A stretch of 32,049 bases of DNA from [Clostridium] symbiosum ATCC 14940 (GCF_000466485.1 NZ_KE992994.1:1-32049), one strand, 5' to 3'; positions 23,262 through 31,933 are shown, counted from the first letter of the stretch. The notes: generated by a model not told the origin, from the sequence alone. Translations and numbers: made by a program.

Positions 23262-24473
23262 GTGATAAATTCTGGTAACGGTGTTTTGGAGATACATATG
23301 TTAGGAGGGTTTTCTCTTTCTTATAAAGGAAAAGACTATGTTCTGGGAAGAAACAACACGGCAAAGTTTATTCAGCTTTTGCAGCTTGTCTGGATGCAGG
23401 GCGGGAAGGGGATACCCAAGGATCGGCTGATACAGGCTCTTTATGACAGGGAAAGCCAGTTCAATCTGAATAACAGCTTCTATAATCTGATATACCAGAT
23501 GCGTAAACATATGCATCGTCTCGGACTTCCGGAAATTGATTATATCATACGGGACGGCGGATATTATGTTATGGATCCGAAACTGCCGGTCCGGGTGGAT
23601 GCGCTGGAATTTCGTTCTCTGATAGAAAAAGCCGATATGGAAGCAGACGAAGAGGCAAGATTCCAGGTTTATAAAACCGCTTTTGAATTATATAAGGGAG
23701 AACTGCTTCCCGCTATTTCGACGGAAATCTGGGTTACAACGGAGAGTTTACAGTTTAAGAATATGTTCGAAAGATGTACGGAATGGCTGGGAGAATATTT
23801 GAAACGTCAAAAGGATTACAATACCATGTATCAGATATATTCCAGGGCCGCAGAGATCTACCCTTTTGATGAGTGGCAGGTATACCAGATCGATGCCCTG
23901 CTCTGCAAAGGTGAGTACAGGGAGGCTTTTGTTTTATATGATAAGACGGCGCGCTTCTATTCTGAGGAAATGGGACTGCCGCCTTCCGATAAAATGATGA
24001 AGTGTTACGCCCAAATGAGCAGTAAGATGGAATACTGTCCCGGTGACCTGTCTGAAATTAAGAATCACTTAGCAGAAAACGCTAAAAAAACAACTGGTGA
24101 AGGGGCGTATCATTGCTCTTACCCCAGCTTTATCGATGCCTACTGCCTGCTGAGACGCAATATGGAGCGTACCGGCCGTTCTATTTATCTGATGCTCTGT
24201 ACGGTGGTGGATTATGAAGGAAAGATGATTCAGAATCAGGAAAAATTAAAAGCGCGCTCCGAGGCACTCTGCGATGCGATTCGTGTCAGTCTCCGCCAGG
24301 GAGACGCTTTTACGAAATACAACAATTCCCAGTACCTGATCCTGCTGGTTGGCACGAAACAGGAGGATTGTCAGATCATCTACCGCAGGATCAGCCGGAA
24401 TATGAAAAAGCTGTCCGGTCCGAGAGCGGAACTTAAATATAATGTTATTTCATTGGCGGAACTGCCGGCTTAG
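23262..24473 (+). CDS. Winged-helix/BTAD (SARP-like) regulator with degenerate GGDEF-like tail
   Basis: Residues 8-107 resemble the OmpR/SARP winged-helix DNA-binding domain (LEIHMLGGFSLSYKGKDY, NNSFYNLIYQMRKHM, IIRDGGYYVMD). Residues 112-255 fit the helical BTAD domain (VDALEFRSLIEKA through YDKTARFYSEEMGLPPSD). Residues about 285-403 resemble a GGDEF-type fold without the catalytic motif (SLRQGDAFTKYNNSQYLILLVG). The GTG start at 23262 is preferred because it keeps the first beta-strand and has GGGGGAG (23245-23251) ten bases upstream; ATG 23298 also has a GGAG. Being the first gene after the inverton, it is the probable output of the switch and the probable activator of the fibre genes downstream. 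Confidence 0.85.
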   Translation: MINSGNGVLEIHMLGGFSLSYKGKDYVLGRNNTAKFIQLLQLVWMQGGKGIPKDRLIQALYDRESQFNLNNSFYNLIYQMRKHMHRLGLPEIDYIIRDGGYYVMDPKLPVRVDALEFRSLIEKADMEADEEARFQVYKTAFELYKGELLPAISTEIWVTTESLQFKNMFERCTEWLGEYLKRQKDYNTMYQIYSRAAEIYPFDEWQVYQIDALLCKGEYREAFVLYDKTARFYSEEMGLPPSDKMMKCYAQMSSKMEYCPGDLSEIKNHLAENAKKTTGEGAYHCSYPSFIDAYCLLRRNMERTGRSIYLMLCTVVDYEGKMIQNQEKLKARSEALCDAIRVSLRQGDAFTKYNNSQYLILLVGTKQEDCQIIYRRISRNMKKLSGPRAELKYNVISLAELPA

Positions 24474-24534
24474 GCAGAACTGACATTAACAGGTACGCTT
24501 CGCGCACCGGTTGTAATACCTTCTTCAATTAATA

Positions 24535-24593
24535 CAGATATGGCGTATGGTTATGCGTGAGCATACCAGTTATAGCGTCATATCTGTTTTTTT
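24535..24593 (+). terminator. Rho-independent terminator after the regulator
   Basis: CAGATATG (24535-24542) pairs with CATATCTG (24579-24586), continuing inward with G-U tolerant pairs, and an inner TATGC-GTGA-GCATA hairpin caps it. Seven Ts follow (24587-24593). It separates the regulator transcript from the surface-fibre genes, so those need their own promoter or read-through. I see no strong sigma-A promoter in 24594-24689, which would suit a gene set that needs an activator. Confidence 0.85.
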
Positions 24594-24689
24594 CTTACGA
24601 AATCATGTCAAAAAACAAAATTCTTTCTTTCTGTGAAGGTTCGTATGAGATCCCATTTGTTAAAATTTGCCTATGAGGTGATTTATGAC

Positions 24690-25160
24690 ATGAAAGAGAA
24701 TATAAATAAAATTTTTGCGTCGAATCTAATCTGTGTCTGTATTGATACGGTAGAGAATGGCGACTATATAGGAAAATTCTGGCACCAATATGATGATAAA
24801 CCGAGAAGCTTCCGAAATATGACAGAATTACTGCGAAATATGGAAGCTTTATACGATGAATGGGATTTTCCGCAAAAATCTACCATACTGCGAAGCTTTA
24901 ATAATAAGCGGGGAGATGCCGGCCTGCGTCAGGGAAGAAGAGATGCAGAATATAATGTCCGGAGGATTGAAAACAAACATGGAGAGAAGGGAACCTTTGT
25001 CATCTATGTCAAGTACCGGCAGAATGCCACTTGGCAGGGGGAGATGCTGTGGTTGGAGGGAAACCTGAAAATAAGTTTCAGAAGTGTTCTGGAACTGCTG
25101 AAGTTAATTGACAGTACCTTTGAAATCGGGAATGCGGAGACGACACTGGCACATGGATAA
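24690..25160 (+). CDS. Small protein with the NATWQGE domain, paralogue 1
   Basis: I do not recognise a named family. The protein of 156 residues from ATG 24690 has no signal peptide. Its last third (GTFVIYVKYRQNATWQGEMLWLE, then FRSVLELLKLID) matches the next small protein closely (GTFIVNVMFRENATWQGEVVWAD, FRSALELIKMID), so the two share a domain of about 50 residues. The first part (FASNLICVCIDTVENGDYIGKFW) may be a further related beta-rich copy. GAGGTG (24675-24680) nine bases upstream supports 24690; GTG 24633 or ATG 24645 would add 15-19 residues. Context suggests a role tied to the surface-fibre operon. Confidence 0.75.
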   Translation: MKENINKIFASNLICVCIDTVENGDYIGKFWHQYDDKPRSFRNMTELLRNMEALYDEWDFPQKSTILRSFNNKRGDAGLRQGRRDAEYNVRRIENKHGEKGTFVIYVKYRQNATWQGEMLWLEGNLKISFRSVLELLKLIDSTFEIGNAETTLAHG

Positions 25161-25308
25161 TACAAAATCTCATAAATTAACACGTAATAACAAAAAAAAC
25201 ACTTTTTGTGAGAGTTTCTAAGATCCATGATTTGGTAAAGTACAGATATGAATGAATAGAGCTATCAAAACAGTGACAAATGCCGGGATGAGGAGGAACA
25301 GCATATTT

Positions 25309-25524
25309 ATGGGTGCACAGCATGAAAAAAGAAAAATAAAAGGCACATTCATTGTCAATGTAATGTTCCGGGAAAATGCCACCTGGCAGGGTGAAGTTGT
25401 CTGGGCGGATGAAAAAAAGAAACAATATTTCCGCAGCGCACTGGAACTGATAAAGATGATAGACGGTGCATTGAATTCGGAAGAAGAGAAGATGCAGACA
25501 AAGACGGAAACGGAAGAAGATTAG
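25309..25524 (+). CDS. Small protein with the NATWQGE domain, paralogue 2
   Basis: Almost the whole protein of about 71 residues is the domain shared with the preceding gene: KGTFIVNVMFRENATWQGEVVW then FRSALELIKMIDGAL. No signal peptide is present. AGGAGG (25291-25296) lies 12 bases before ATG 25309, rather far; the frame is open from ATG 25252, which has no ribosome binding site. It ends 39 bases before the large surface protein and is probably co-transcribed. Function is unknown. Confidence 0.7.
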   Translation: MGAQHEKRKIKGTFIVNVMFRENATWQGEVVWADEKKKQYFRSALELIKMIDGALNSEEEKMQTKTETEED

Positions 25525-25563
25525 TCGTTGGGGATAGAGAACAAACAGGTTGAGGTGAAGAGC

Positions 25564-28500
25564 ATGAAATGGATGAAGAAAAAATTTAAAAGAAGCCTTG
25601 CGATGTTTCTGACAGTTTGTATGATTTTGACATCATTTCAAGGAGTCGCTTTTGCGGATTTAGATTCTACCGCTGAGGACAGAGACATTCTGATTGAACT
25701 GGATGGAGCAACTTTGAAGGCTGAGGCGGAAGCAGCCATCCGTTCAGGTAAACTCTATAATGCACAGTTAGGATTTCAGGAGCTGGAACTGGCTGAGAGT
25801 TCAGACGGAGAAGAGAAGGTCAAATTGGTAGACTCTGATGCATATTCAGATATATTTGATCAGAGTACCGGCAGTATCTATATGTTGAAAAATGTACCTT
25901 ATATAAATAAGGCCAGCGCGTCTGACGCGATGCACAAGGATGCGGAGCTTCAGGTATTTGTTAAACTGAACGGCCAGGCAGCAGAAGCGGCCAGCGGAAG
26001 CAGCGCATTAAAAGCATCTGACAGCAACTTAAGAAAAGCTTCGGCCAGCGACATCATCGTTGATACACAGAATTACCAGATGAAGGGCGACGAAAAAATT
26101 ATTTTTCTGTTTATTAACCGTTCCGAAGCTGATTTAACATTCCAGCTTGATATCGACGGAAAGAAGAGCGCGTTGGTTCTCGTTGAAAGTAAGAGTGTAC
26201 TTTTGTCAGAGGGTGAGAAAGAGAAGGAAGAGTTACCGCCAATTATTCCTGAGATACCGGCCGGCGGCGAAGCAATTGAAGGCGGAGATACGGCAGGACC
26301 CGGCGGAAGTTCAGGCGGCAGTGAAAGCGGCTCCGGAAGCGGTATCACAGAGGACAATGGAGATAATGACACAACGATAGAAGACGGAAATCAGGGACCG
26401 GAAGAGGATTCCGGCGATACAACAGGAGATTCCACTCCTTCCACAGGTGATGAGGGACAGACTGGAACCGGGGAAGGCAATGACAGTGAAACAGAAAATA
26501 ACGGCGGCGGAGACAGCGCTCCGACAGAGGGAGAAACTCAGACAAAGCCGGAAGACGGACAGGATGAAAATGGATCCGGCGGCAGCCAGAATCAAGAAGG
26601 ACAGGGCAATGAGAGCCAGACCGGCGGTCAGGAAAATCAGGGCGGCAACGGCGGAAGAGCGGAAGATAACGGTTCTTCTGATAATGGAAATACAGACAGT
26701 GGAAATTCTTCGGAGAGCGGAAGCGGAACCACAGATAATGGATCTGCAGGAAACGTAACCACAGGTGACAGTTCCTCCGACAGCGGCTCGGAAGGAAGCG
26801 GCTCCACCGACAGCGGTTCGGCAGGAAGCAGTTCGACCGACAGCGGTTTGGCAGGAAGCGACGCCACCGACAGCGGTTCGGAAGGAAGCAGTTCCACCGA
26901 CAGCGGTTCATCAGGAAGCGGTGGAGACGTGCAGGTTTCGATTTCTTCACACCGTGTGGATCGGGTGATGGCATTCGTACCGCAGGATTCTTACGACGAT
27001 GACGATGATGATGCCCCGAAGAGCCCGGAAGAAGAATTTGAGATGATGTACGGGGATGACGCTGAGGAAGAGGAGGCTGACGAAGAACAGTACAACGACG
27101 ATGTGGAAGTTTATTCTTCAGATACAAATGGCGTAGATATTCCGACCGAAGTTTATCCGGTAGTGCTTGTAAAGAATAAGAAAAGAGCATTGCTAAGAAT
27201 GGCACGGAGCAGCGCGAAACAGGCGGATGCATCGGCAGGGATGATGATAATGTCCCTGGGTGATTTGCAGACTATGGCCGCAGGAAGCTTTATGCCGGTA
27301 GTCGATTTATACGATTATTATGACATGAAATATGGAAATAATATAAGTAAAAATAATGATGACGTAGGCTTTAATGGAGCTATTCTGAGTAATTATAGAG
27401 CTGATGGAATCTCAGAAAACGAGTTAAAACAGTCGTTTTCATTATATGCCGACGGATCACGCAGTAACCTCTTAAGAAGTGGGCAGGCATGGCAGTTTAA
27501 TAATCTTGTACAGAAGCTGGCTGTCAGTACCTATGAGGACGAGTCGCACAGAGCACAGGTCAAAAAGTATTTCGGCCCTCACACAACGATGTTCCCTGTC
27601 GATGAATCTTATATCAGGGATGAATATGAGGTATATAAGCTGCACGAAGATGCATTTAATGAAGGAATTCGCTGGTATCCGAATGTTAGTTTTCCAGGAT
27701 TTTCTTCAAAGAGTGTTTCTGGTGGTTATACAAAGTATGTGTTTGATGCAAGCAAAACACCGGTCAGAAGAGACAGTTCAGAGAAGAACACCTTGAAATT
27801 GAAGAAGACCAGTGGAAGTAGTAATGGCTTCTGGCCGTTCAATACAGAATCTTATCCAAGTGATACGGCGAAAAAATATTCGTTCGGTATGCACATGAGC
27901 ATTCCATTCTTTTTGCCATCAAACGGTTGCTTTGACGAAAATGGTCGTGTACCGCTGACATTCGAATTTAGAGGAGACGACGATGTATGGGTATATTTAA
28001 AAGATTCGGAAGGTGTCTCCAGACTGGTTTTGGATTTAGGTGGTATGCATGTTTCCTCTACAGGAACGATTGATTTTAAATCCGGAGCTACAAGCGTTTC
28101 AGGCAATGTTAATAAATATGAATTAAATGAGAAGGGGAATAACGTTCAAATAGGAGGCTCAGGTACAATTCTTCGAGATAACATTTATAATATAGAGGGT
28201 ATCGAAAAAGGACAGTTTTATACACTTGAATTCTTCTATATGGAGAGAAATCCAACAGAGTCAAACTGCTACATTGAAATAGGGCTACCGGTTCCTCCTG
28301 AGGGGACACTTCAGATTGCCAAAGCAGTGAAAGGAATTTCACAGGAAGAGGCGGCATCTAAGAATTACACATTTGAAGTTCAGGAGTCAGAGAACGGAGA
28401 GGACTGGACACCGGTTAAAAAGATCAGTATCAAGGCAGGGACATATGATAGAAGTATTACGACTACATCTACAAAATGGTATAGAATCAGGGAGGTTAAC

Positions 28501-30717
28501 CCGAATGATGGTTCTACAGCTTCCTGGAGCGGTGACGGAAATATTGAGAGTGACTGGTATGTAGTCAAAGTAGAGCCAAACAGCGGAAAACAAATTGTTT
28601 GTACAAATGAGTACGCCGCTAATAGTCTGCAGATTACAAAAAAAATGACAGGCAATTCTTTACCGGAAAACCTGGCTGCAAACTTTAAAGTTACTATTAA
28701 AGATTCCGATGGAAAAAGAATAAAGATAAGTACGCCAGCTGGCCAAAGGAATGTCACCATAAACAGCAATAATTATGAAATTAGTGATATTGCATTGAAA
28801 GACAATGAGATGTGTACAATTTCCGGTTTAGATGACGCTAGCAAATATCAGGTGGAGGAAACGGGAATCAGTGATACAGCCTATGATTATTCTGTGGCAA
28901 TCAGTTCATCTGGTGATGATGGCAGTGTAAGCATCAACCCGGGAGAGAAAAAAGCAGAGGGGGGGTTCCCAGTCAAAGAACAGGGCAGCTCTCAGGTCAA
29001 TCTTACATTTACAAATACTGTTGAGCTGAAAACAGGTGGCTTTACCGTGACAAAGAAAGTGACCGGAGAGGTACCGGAAGGTAATCCGGATTACGTATTT
29101 TATCTGACATTAAAAGATACGGAAGGCAGGAATGTAAAAGATAATTTGCCGGGCAGCATCGAGCATCAAGGTAAAATTGAGTGGGATACAGGGGAAATGG
29201 CATTTCGGTTTACCTTGAAAAAAGATGAGACATTGACGGTGACAGGTGTTCCCGAGGGTTACTCCTATGTTTTGAGAGAGGCTGAAAGCGACAGCGCTGA
29301 TTCTGCAATTGTAAACATCTCCGTAACAATTGACGGCAAGCCGGGCAGCAACACGAACGGTGAAATTGCGGAACAGACAATCAGGTACAATGAGAGTAAA
29401 AAGATTGTTTACAGAAACAAAATGGGAGATATCAGGGTTTTAACTTTAACAAAAGTACCCGAAGGCAGCGACTTGCCGGCAGAGAACCAGACATATGAAT
29501 TTGAATTGATGAGAAAAACAGAAGAGGGCTGGGAGGAATTCCAGGATTTCACTGGAGGTTCTGCAGAGCAGGATAACAGAATCATAATAAAAGGAGCTGG
29601 TTCCGTAAAATTAAATATTCATCCTAAATACGCTAATGATATCTTTAAGTTTATCGAGACGGCTGAAGGAGATATCAATTCGGATGAAACATTATGGAAA
29701 GTGGGAGCTAAGGGAAAAACCAGCGACTCAAATAAAGAATCACCAGAGTTTACCCTGTCGGAAAAGGCAGAATTAGAAGTGAAATGTTACAATTCATACG
29801 TAAACAGGACACTTACAATTGAAAAGAAATTAGCCGAGAGCTCTGCGGATATAACAGGAAAGTTTGAGTTCGAGACAGTTTTCACAGATAAGAATAAAGA
29901 AATACTTTTGGTTCCATACATGATTACAAGGAAAGCTACCGGTGGAGAAGAGAGTGGAAGGTTATCAGAAGGTAATAAGACTTTTGAACTGGCGCCTGGT
30001 GACCAAATCGTATTTTCTAAAATACCGAATGGTGCATCTTACCAGATAACAGAAACCGGAGGAAACACCATTCCGGCTCAGTATGAAGTTAAATGTACCG
30101 GAGCTGTTGTGGAACGTGTTGATAAGGACAACGTAAAGACACAGTTGGCGAGTAGTGCCAATGCCACAATGACATATGATTTTGCCGAGGAGATTAATAA
30201 GAACCAGGCAGTTACATTTACGAATTTAGTCACAGTGAAGTCTGGAATACTGAGAATCAGTAAGATGATAGTTGCAGATTCAGAGGCTGATTCATTAGTA
30301 AGTGCAGATCACGACCTTACATTTACCTTTAAGGTAACAAATACTGATACAAAAGAAACCTTCTATGCGTCGGTGACAGTAAATGCGAACAGTTCAGCCG
30401 CATCAAAAGACATTAAGGTGCCGGTGGGCAGCTACGTGATTGAAGAGATACCGTATTTGCAGTATACAGCAGTTGATGATACCAAGGAAGCCTCTGTAGT
30501 ACCTGGGACTGAGCCTGGTGCTGACGCCAAGGTGGAATTCCACAACTATAAGAGCGGTGAAGGTTATTTTACAGATGTGAAGGTTAAAGTAAATACGGTA
30601 GACGAGGATGGATTCCCGACAGAAAACAACAGCATTCCGAAACGTGAAGCCCTTCCGCTTGCAGTTCTTTTCACAGGAAGCAGTAAAGCGGAGGAAGACG
30701 ACAGCAATGAGAACTAG
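25564..30717 (+). CDS. Giant secreted fibrous protein with fibro-slime-like and six Ig-like domains
   Basis: About 1,717 residues. A signal peptide (KKKFKRSLAMFLTVCMILTSF, cleaved near VAFA) leads to a beta-rich region, then a Gly/Ser/Asp/Glu-rich stalk (about 222-515) with a 30-bp tandem repeat and an Asp run. Near residue 803, FEFRGDDDVWVYLKD and LVLDLGGMH match the fibro-slime/PA14-like carbohydrate-binding pattern. Six tandem Ig-like (SpaA/DUF5979-type) domains start near residues 915, 1021, 1157, 1291, 1414 and 1560, each opening with a strand such as LQITKKMTG or GFTVTKKVTG. The C-terminus has no LPXTG, no membrane helix and ends acidic, so sortase anchoring is not evident. Start 25564 has GAGGTG six bases upstream. 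Probably an adhesin or matrix component. Confidence 0.9.
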   Translation: MKWMKKKFKRSLAMFLTVCMILTSFQGVAFADLDSTAEDRDILIELDGATLKAEAEAAIRSGKLYNAQLGFQELELAESSDGEEKVKLVDSDAYSDIFDQSTGSIYMLKNVPYINKASASDAMHKDAELQVFVKLNGQAAEAASGSSALKASDSNLRKASASDIIVDTQNYQMKGDEKIIFLFINRSEADLTFQLDIDGKKSALVLVESKSVLLSEGEKEKEELPPIIPEIPAGGEAIEGGDTAGPGGSSGGSESGSGSGITEDNGDNDTTIEDGNQGPEEDSGDTTGDSTPSTGDEGQTGTGEGNDSETENNGGGDSAPTEGETQTKPEDGQDENGSGGSQNQEGQGNESQTGGQENQGGNGGRAEDNGSSDNGNTDSGNSSESGSGTTDNGSAGNVTTGDSSSDSGSEGSGSTDSGSAGSSSTDSGLAGSDATDSGSEGSSSTDSGSSGSGGDVQVSISSHRVDRVMAFVPQDSYDDDDDDAPKSPEEEFEMMYGDDAEEEEADEEQYNDDVEVYSSDTNGVDIPTEVYPVVLVKNKKRALLRMARSSAKQADASAGMMIMSLGDLQTMAAGSFMPVVDLYDYYDMKYGNNISKNNDDVGFNGAILSNYRADGISENELKQSFSLYADGSRSNLLRSGQAWQFNNLVQKLAVSTYEDESHRAQVKKYFGPHTTMFPVDESYIRDEYEVYKLHEDAFNEGIRWYPNVSFPGFSSKSVSGGYTKYVFDASKTPVRRDSSEKNTLKLKKTSGSSNGFWPFNTESYPSDTAKKYSFGMHMSIPFFLPSNGCFDENGRVPLTFEFRGDDDVWVYLKDSEGVSRLVLDLGGMHVSSTGTIDFKSGATSVSGNVNKYELNEKGNNVQIGGSGTILRDNIYNIEGIEKGQFYTLEFFYMERNPTESNCYIEIGLPVPPEGTLQIAKAVKGISQEEAASKNYTFEVQESENGEDWTPVKKISIKAGTYDRSITTTSTKWYRIREVNPNDGSTASWSGDGNIESDWYVVKVEPNSGKQIVCTNEYAANSLQITKKMTGNSLPENLAANFKVTIKDSDGKRIKISTPAGQRNVTINSNNYEISDIALKDNEMCTISGLDDASKYQVEETGISDTAYDYSVAISSSGDDGSVSINPGEKKAEGGFPVKEQGSSQVNLTFTNTVELKTGGFTVTKKVTGEVPEGNPDYVFYLTLKDTEGRNVKDNLPGSIEHQGKIEWDTGEMAFRFTLKKDETLTVTGVPEGYSYVLREAESDSADSAIVNISVTIDGKPGSNTNGEIAEQTIRYNESKKIVYRNKMGDIRVLTLTKVPEGSDLPAENQTYEFELMRKTEEGWEEFQDFTGGSAEQDNRIIIKGAGSVKLNIHPKYANDIFKFIETAEGDINSDETLWKVGAKGKTSDSNKESPEFTLSEKAELEVKCYNSYVNRTLTIEKKLAESSADITGKFEFETVFTDKNKEILLVPYMITRKATGGEESGRLSEGNKTFELAPGDQIVFSKIPNGASYQITETGGNTIPAQYEVKCTGAVVERVDKDNVKTQLASSANATMTYDFAEEINKNQAVTFTNLVTVKSGILRISKMIVADSEADSLVSADHDLTFTFKVTNTDTKETFYASVTVNANSSAASKDIKVPVGSYVIEEIPYLQYTAVDDTKEASVVPGTEPGADAKVEFHNYKSGEGYFTDVKVKVNTVDEDGFPTENNSIPKREALPLAVLFTGSSKAEEDDSNEN
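26779..26919 (+). repeat. 30-bp tandem repeat in the adhesin stalk (4.7 units)
   Basis: Units begin GACAGCGGTTCGG and start at 26779, 26809, 26839, 26869 and 26899 (the last is partial, 21 bases). Each codes for ten residues of the type DSGSAGSSST. Units differ at a few bases. The array could change length by slipped-strand or unequal recombination and so alter stalk length. Confidence 0.9.
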
Positions 30718-30753
30718 TCGCGGCAAATAAAAATAGAAAGGCGAGTAGGGATC

Positions 30754-31278
30754 ATGGTAAAGGCAGTAACAAAAATATGTAATTTTATATCAGTAATAAT
30801 GGTACTTATCGTGATTGCCATCGGTGCAGTCATGATAGTACCGAAGGTAATGGGCAATGATATCTATGCTGTCATGAGCGGCAGCATGGAGCCATATTAC
30901 CATGTGGGAAGCGTGGTAATCGTAGATAAGCATTTCACCCCGGAGGAGATAGCGGTCGGTGACCCTATCACCTTCCGGAAGGGTGATAATGCGATAGCCA
31001 CCCACCGTGTAATCGAGGTAAACGAAGAGACACGGGAATTTAAGACAAAAGGCGATGCCAATGAGGTAGAAGATTTAGCCCCGGTTCCATTTGAAAATGT
31101 AATCGGAAAAGCCGGTATGTCGGTGCCAATGGTTGGATATATTCCGCTCTATATGCGGACAATGAAAGGAATTTTCTGTATAGGCGCATATATCATTGTA
31201 TTTATCCTGCTGCAGATCATACCGGAGCTTCTAAAGCCGGAAAAGGAGGAGGAGCAGTCAAGTGAAAAACAAAGTTAA
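30754..31278 (+). CDS. SipW-like (ER-type) signal peptidase I
   Basis: The 174-residue membrane peptidase has an N-terminal helix (about 9-31), catalytic Ser44 in MSGSMEP, His84 in ATHRVIEV in place of the usual lysine, and Asp101/Asp107 in KGDANEVED, the Ser/His/Asp arrangement of archaeal/ER-type signal peptidases such as SipW of Bacillus subtilis. A second hydrophobic segment (about 138-160) anchors the C-terminus. It overlaps the TasA-like gene by 17 bases. SipW-type enzymes process TasA-type fibre proteins, so this one is probably dedicated to the next gene and perhaps the giant protein. Host enzyme symbol sipW is not assigned because orthology is untested. Confidence 0.92.
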   Translation: MVKAVTKICNFISVIMVLIVIAIGAVMIVPKVMGNDIYAVMSGSMEPYYHVGSVVIVDKHFTPEEIAVGDPITFRKGDNAIATHRVIEVNEETREFKTKGDANEVEDLAPVPFENVIGKAGMSVPMVGYIPLYMRTMKGIFCIGAYIIVFILLQIIPELLKPEKEEEQSSEKQS

Positions 31279-31933
31279 GTGGTTGAAAAGACCGATGCAT
31301 TTCGGTTTGGCATTGCTGCTAATCGCAATCCTTACAATCGGCACAACCATTGCATTCTTTACCGATATTGAGGCGGCGGTTAACAGTATCACAACCGGTA
31401 AAATCCAAATCGATATTAATGAGAAGGTAGATGGGCTTACAAAGAATGACATCGGAGTGAGAGCAGCCGGAAAATCGGAATGTTATGTCAGAATCAGGGC
31501 GGATATCCCAACCGTGACATACAAGTACACGGACAGCGAAGGGCAGGAGCAGGACGGAAGCGCCTGGATTATATATCCTGGCAATGAGAGCGGTGTGAAT
31601 ATTGCAGCATGGAATACAATCAACGAAATGTCTGTTTTAATAACACGTGCATCAGACACGGAAGATACGTCTGCAGTATGGACCCGCAAAGACGACGGAT
31701 ACTGGTATCTGTCGGAAACGCTGAATCAGGGGGATTATGTGGAGTTTCTGACTTCAGTTACCTATCCCGGCCTGATGAGAGACGGGAAGGTAGAATTGCC
31801 GGACGGCATTACATTCGACATGCTGACTATACCGATTGTATCTGAAGCCGTACAGGTCGAAGGAATCGATGTAGACGGTGCGGCAGGCGCAGATGCGGCA
31901 TACCAGGCATTCCAAATTGTAAACGGCCTGTAA
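31262..31933 (+). CDS. TasA/CalY-like fibre subunit, SipW substrate
   Basis: The 223-residue protein begins with a basic stretch and hydrophobic core (LALLLIAILTIGTTIAFFTD) followed by NSITTGKIQIDINE, the hallmark pattern of SipW-dependent TasA and camelysin proteins (hydrophobic core, A-F/Y-F-T-D, N-x-x-T-x-G-x-I). The rest is beta-rich. Family members form extracellular fibres of the biofilm matrix. The GTG start at 31262 follows a strong GGAGGAGGAG (31245-31254) inside the end of the peptidase gene. Downstream 31934-32049 holds a CCGGG/CCCGG hairpin (31951-31965) and possibly the first codons of another gene. Confidence 0.87.
   Translation: MKNKVKWLKRPMHFGLALLLIAILTIGTTIAFFTDIEAAVNSITTGKIQIDINEKVDGLTKNDIGVRAAGKSECYVRIRADIPTVTYKYTDSEGQEQDGSAWIIYPGNESGVNIAAWNTINEMSVLITRASDTEDTSAVWTRKDDGYWYLSETLNQGDYVEFLTSVTYPGLMRDGKVELPDGITFDMLTIPIVSEAVQVEGIDVDGAAGADAAYQAFQIVNGL

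Noticed and set aside
23252-23278. Eight-codon leader peptide (MKKSDKFW) before the regulator
   Set aside because: The only nearby GGGGGAG directly touches its ATG with no spacing, so the site better serves the GTG at 23262.
26345-27232. Long minus-strand open frame opposite the adhesin stalk
   Set aside because: It is a by-product of the repetitive Gly/Ser/Asp codons on the plus strand; the peptide is low-complexity Arg/Pro/His with no start signal.
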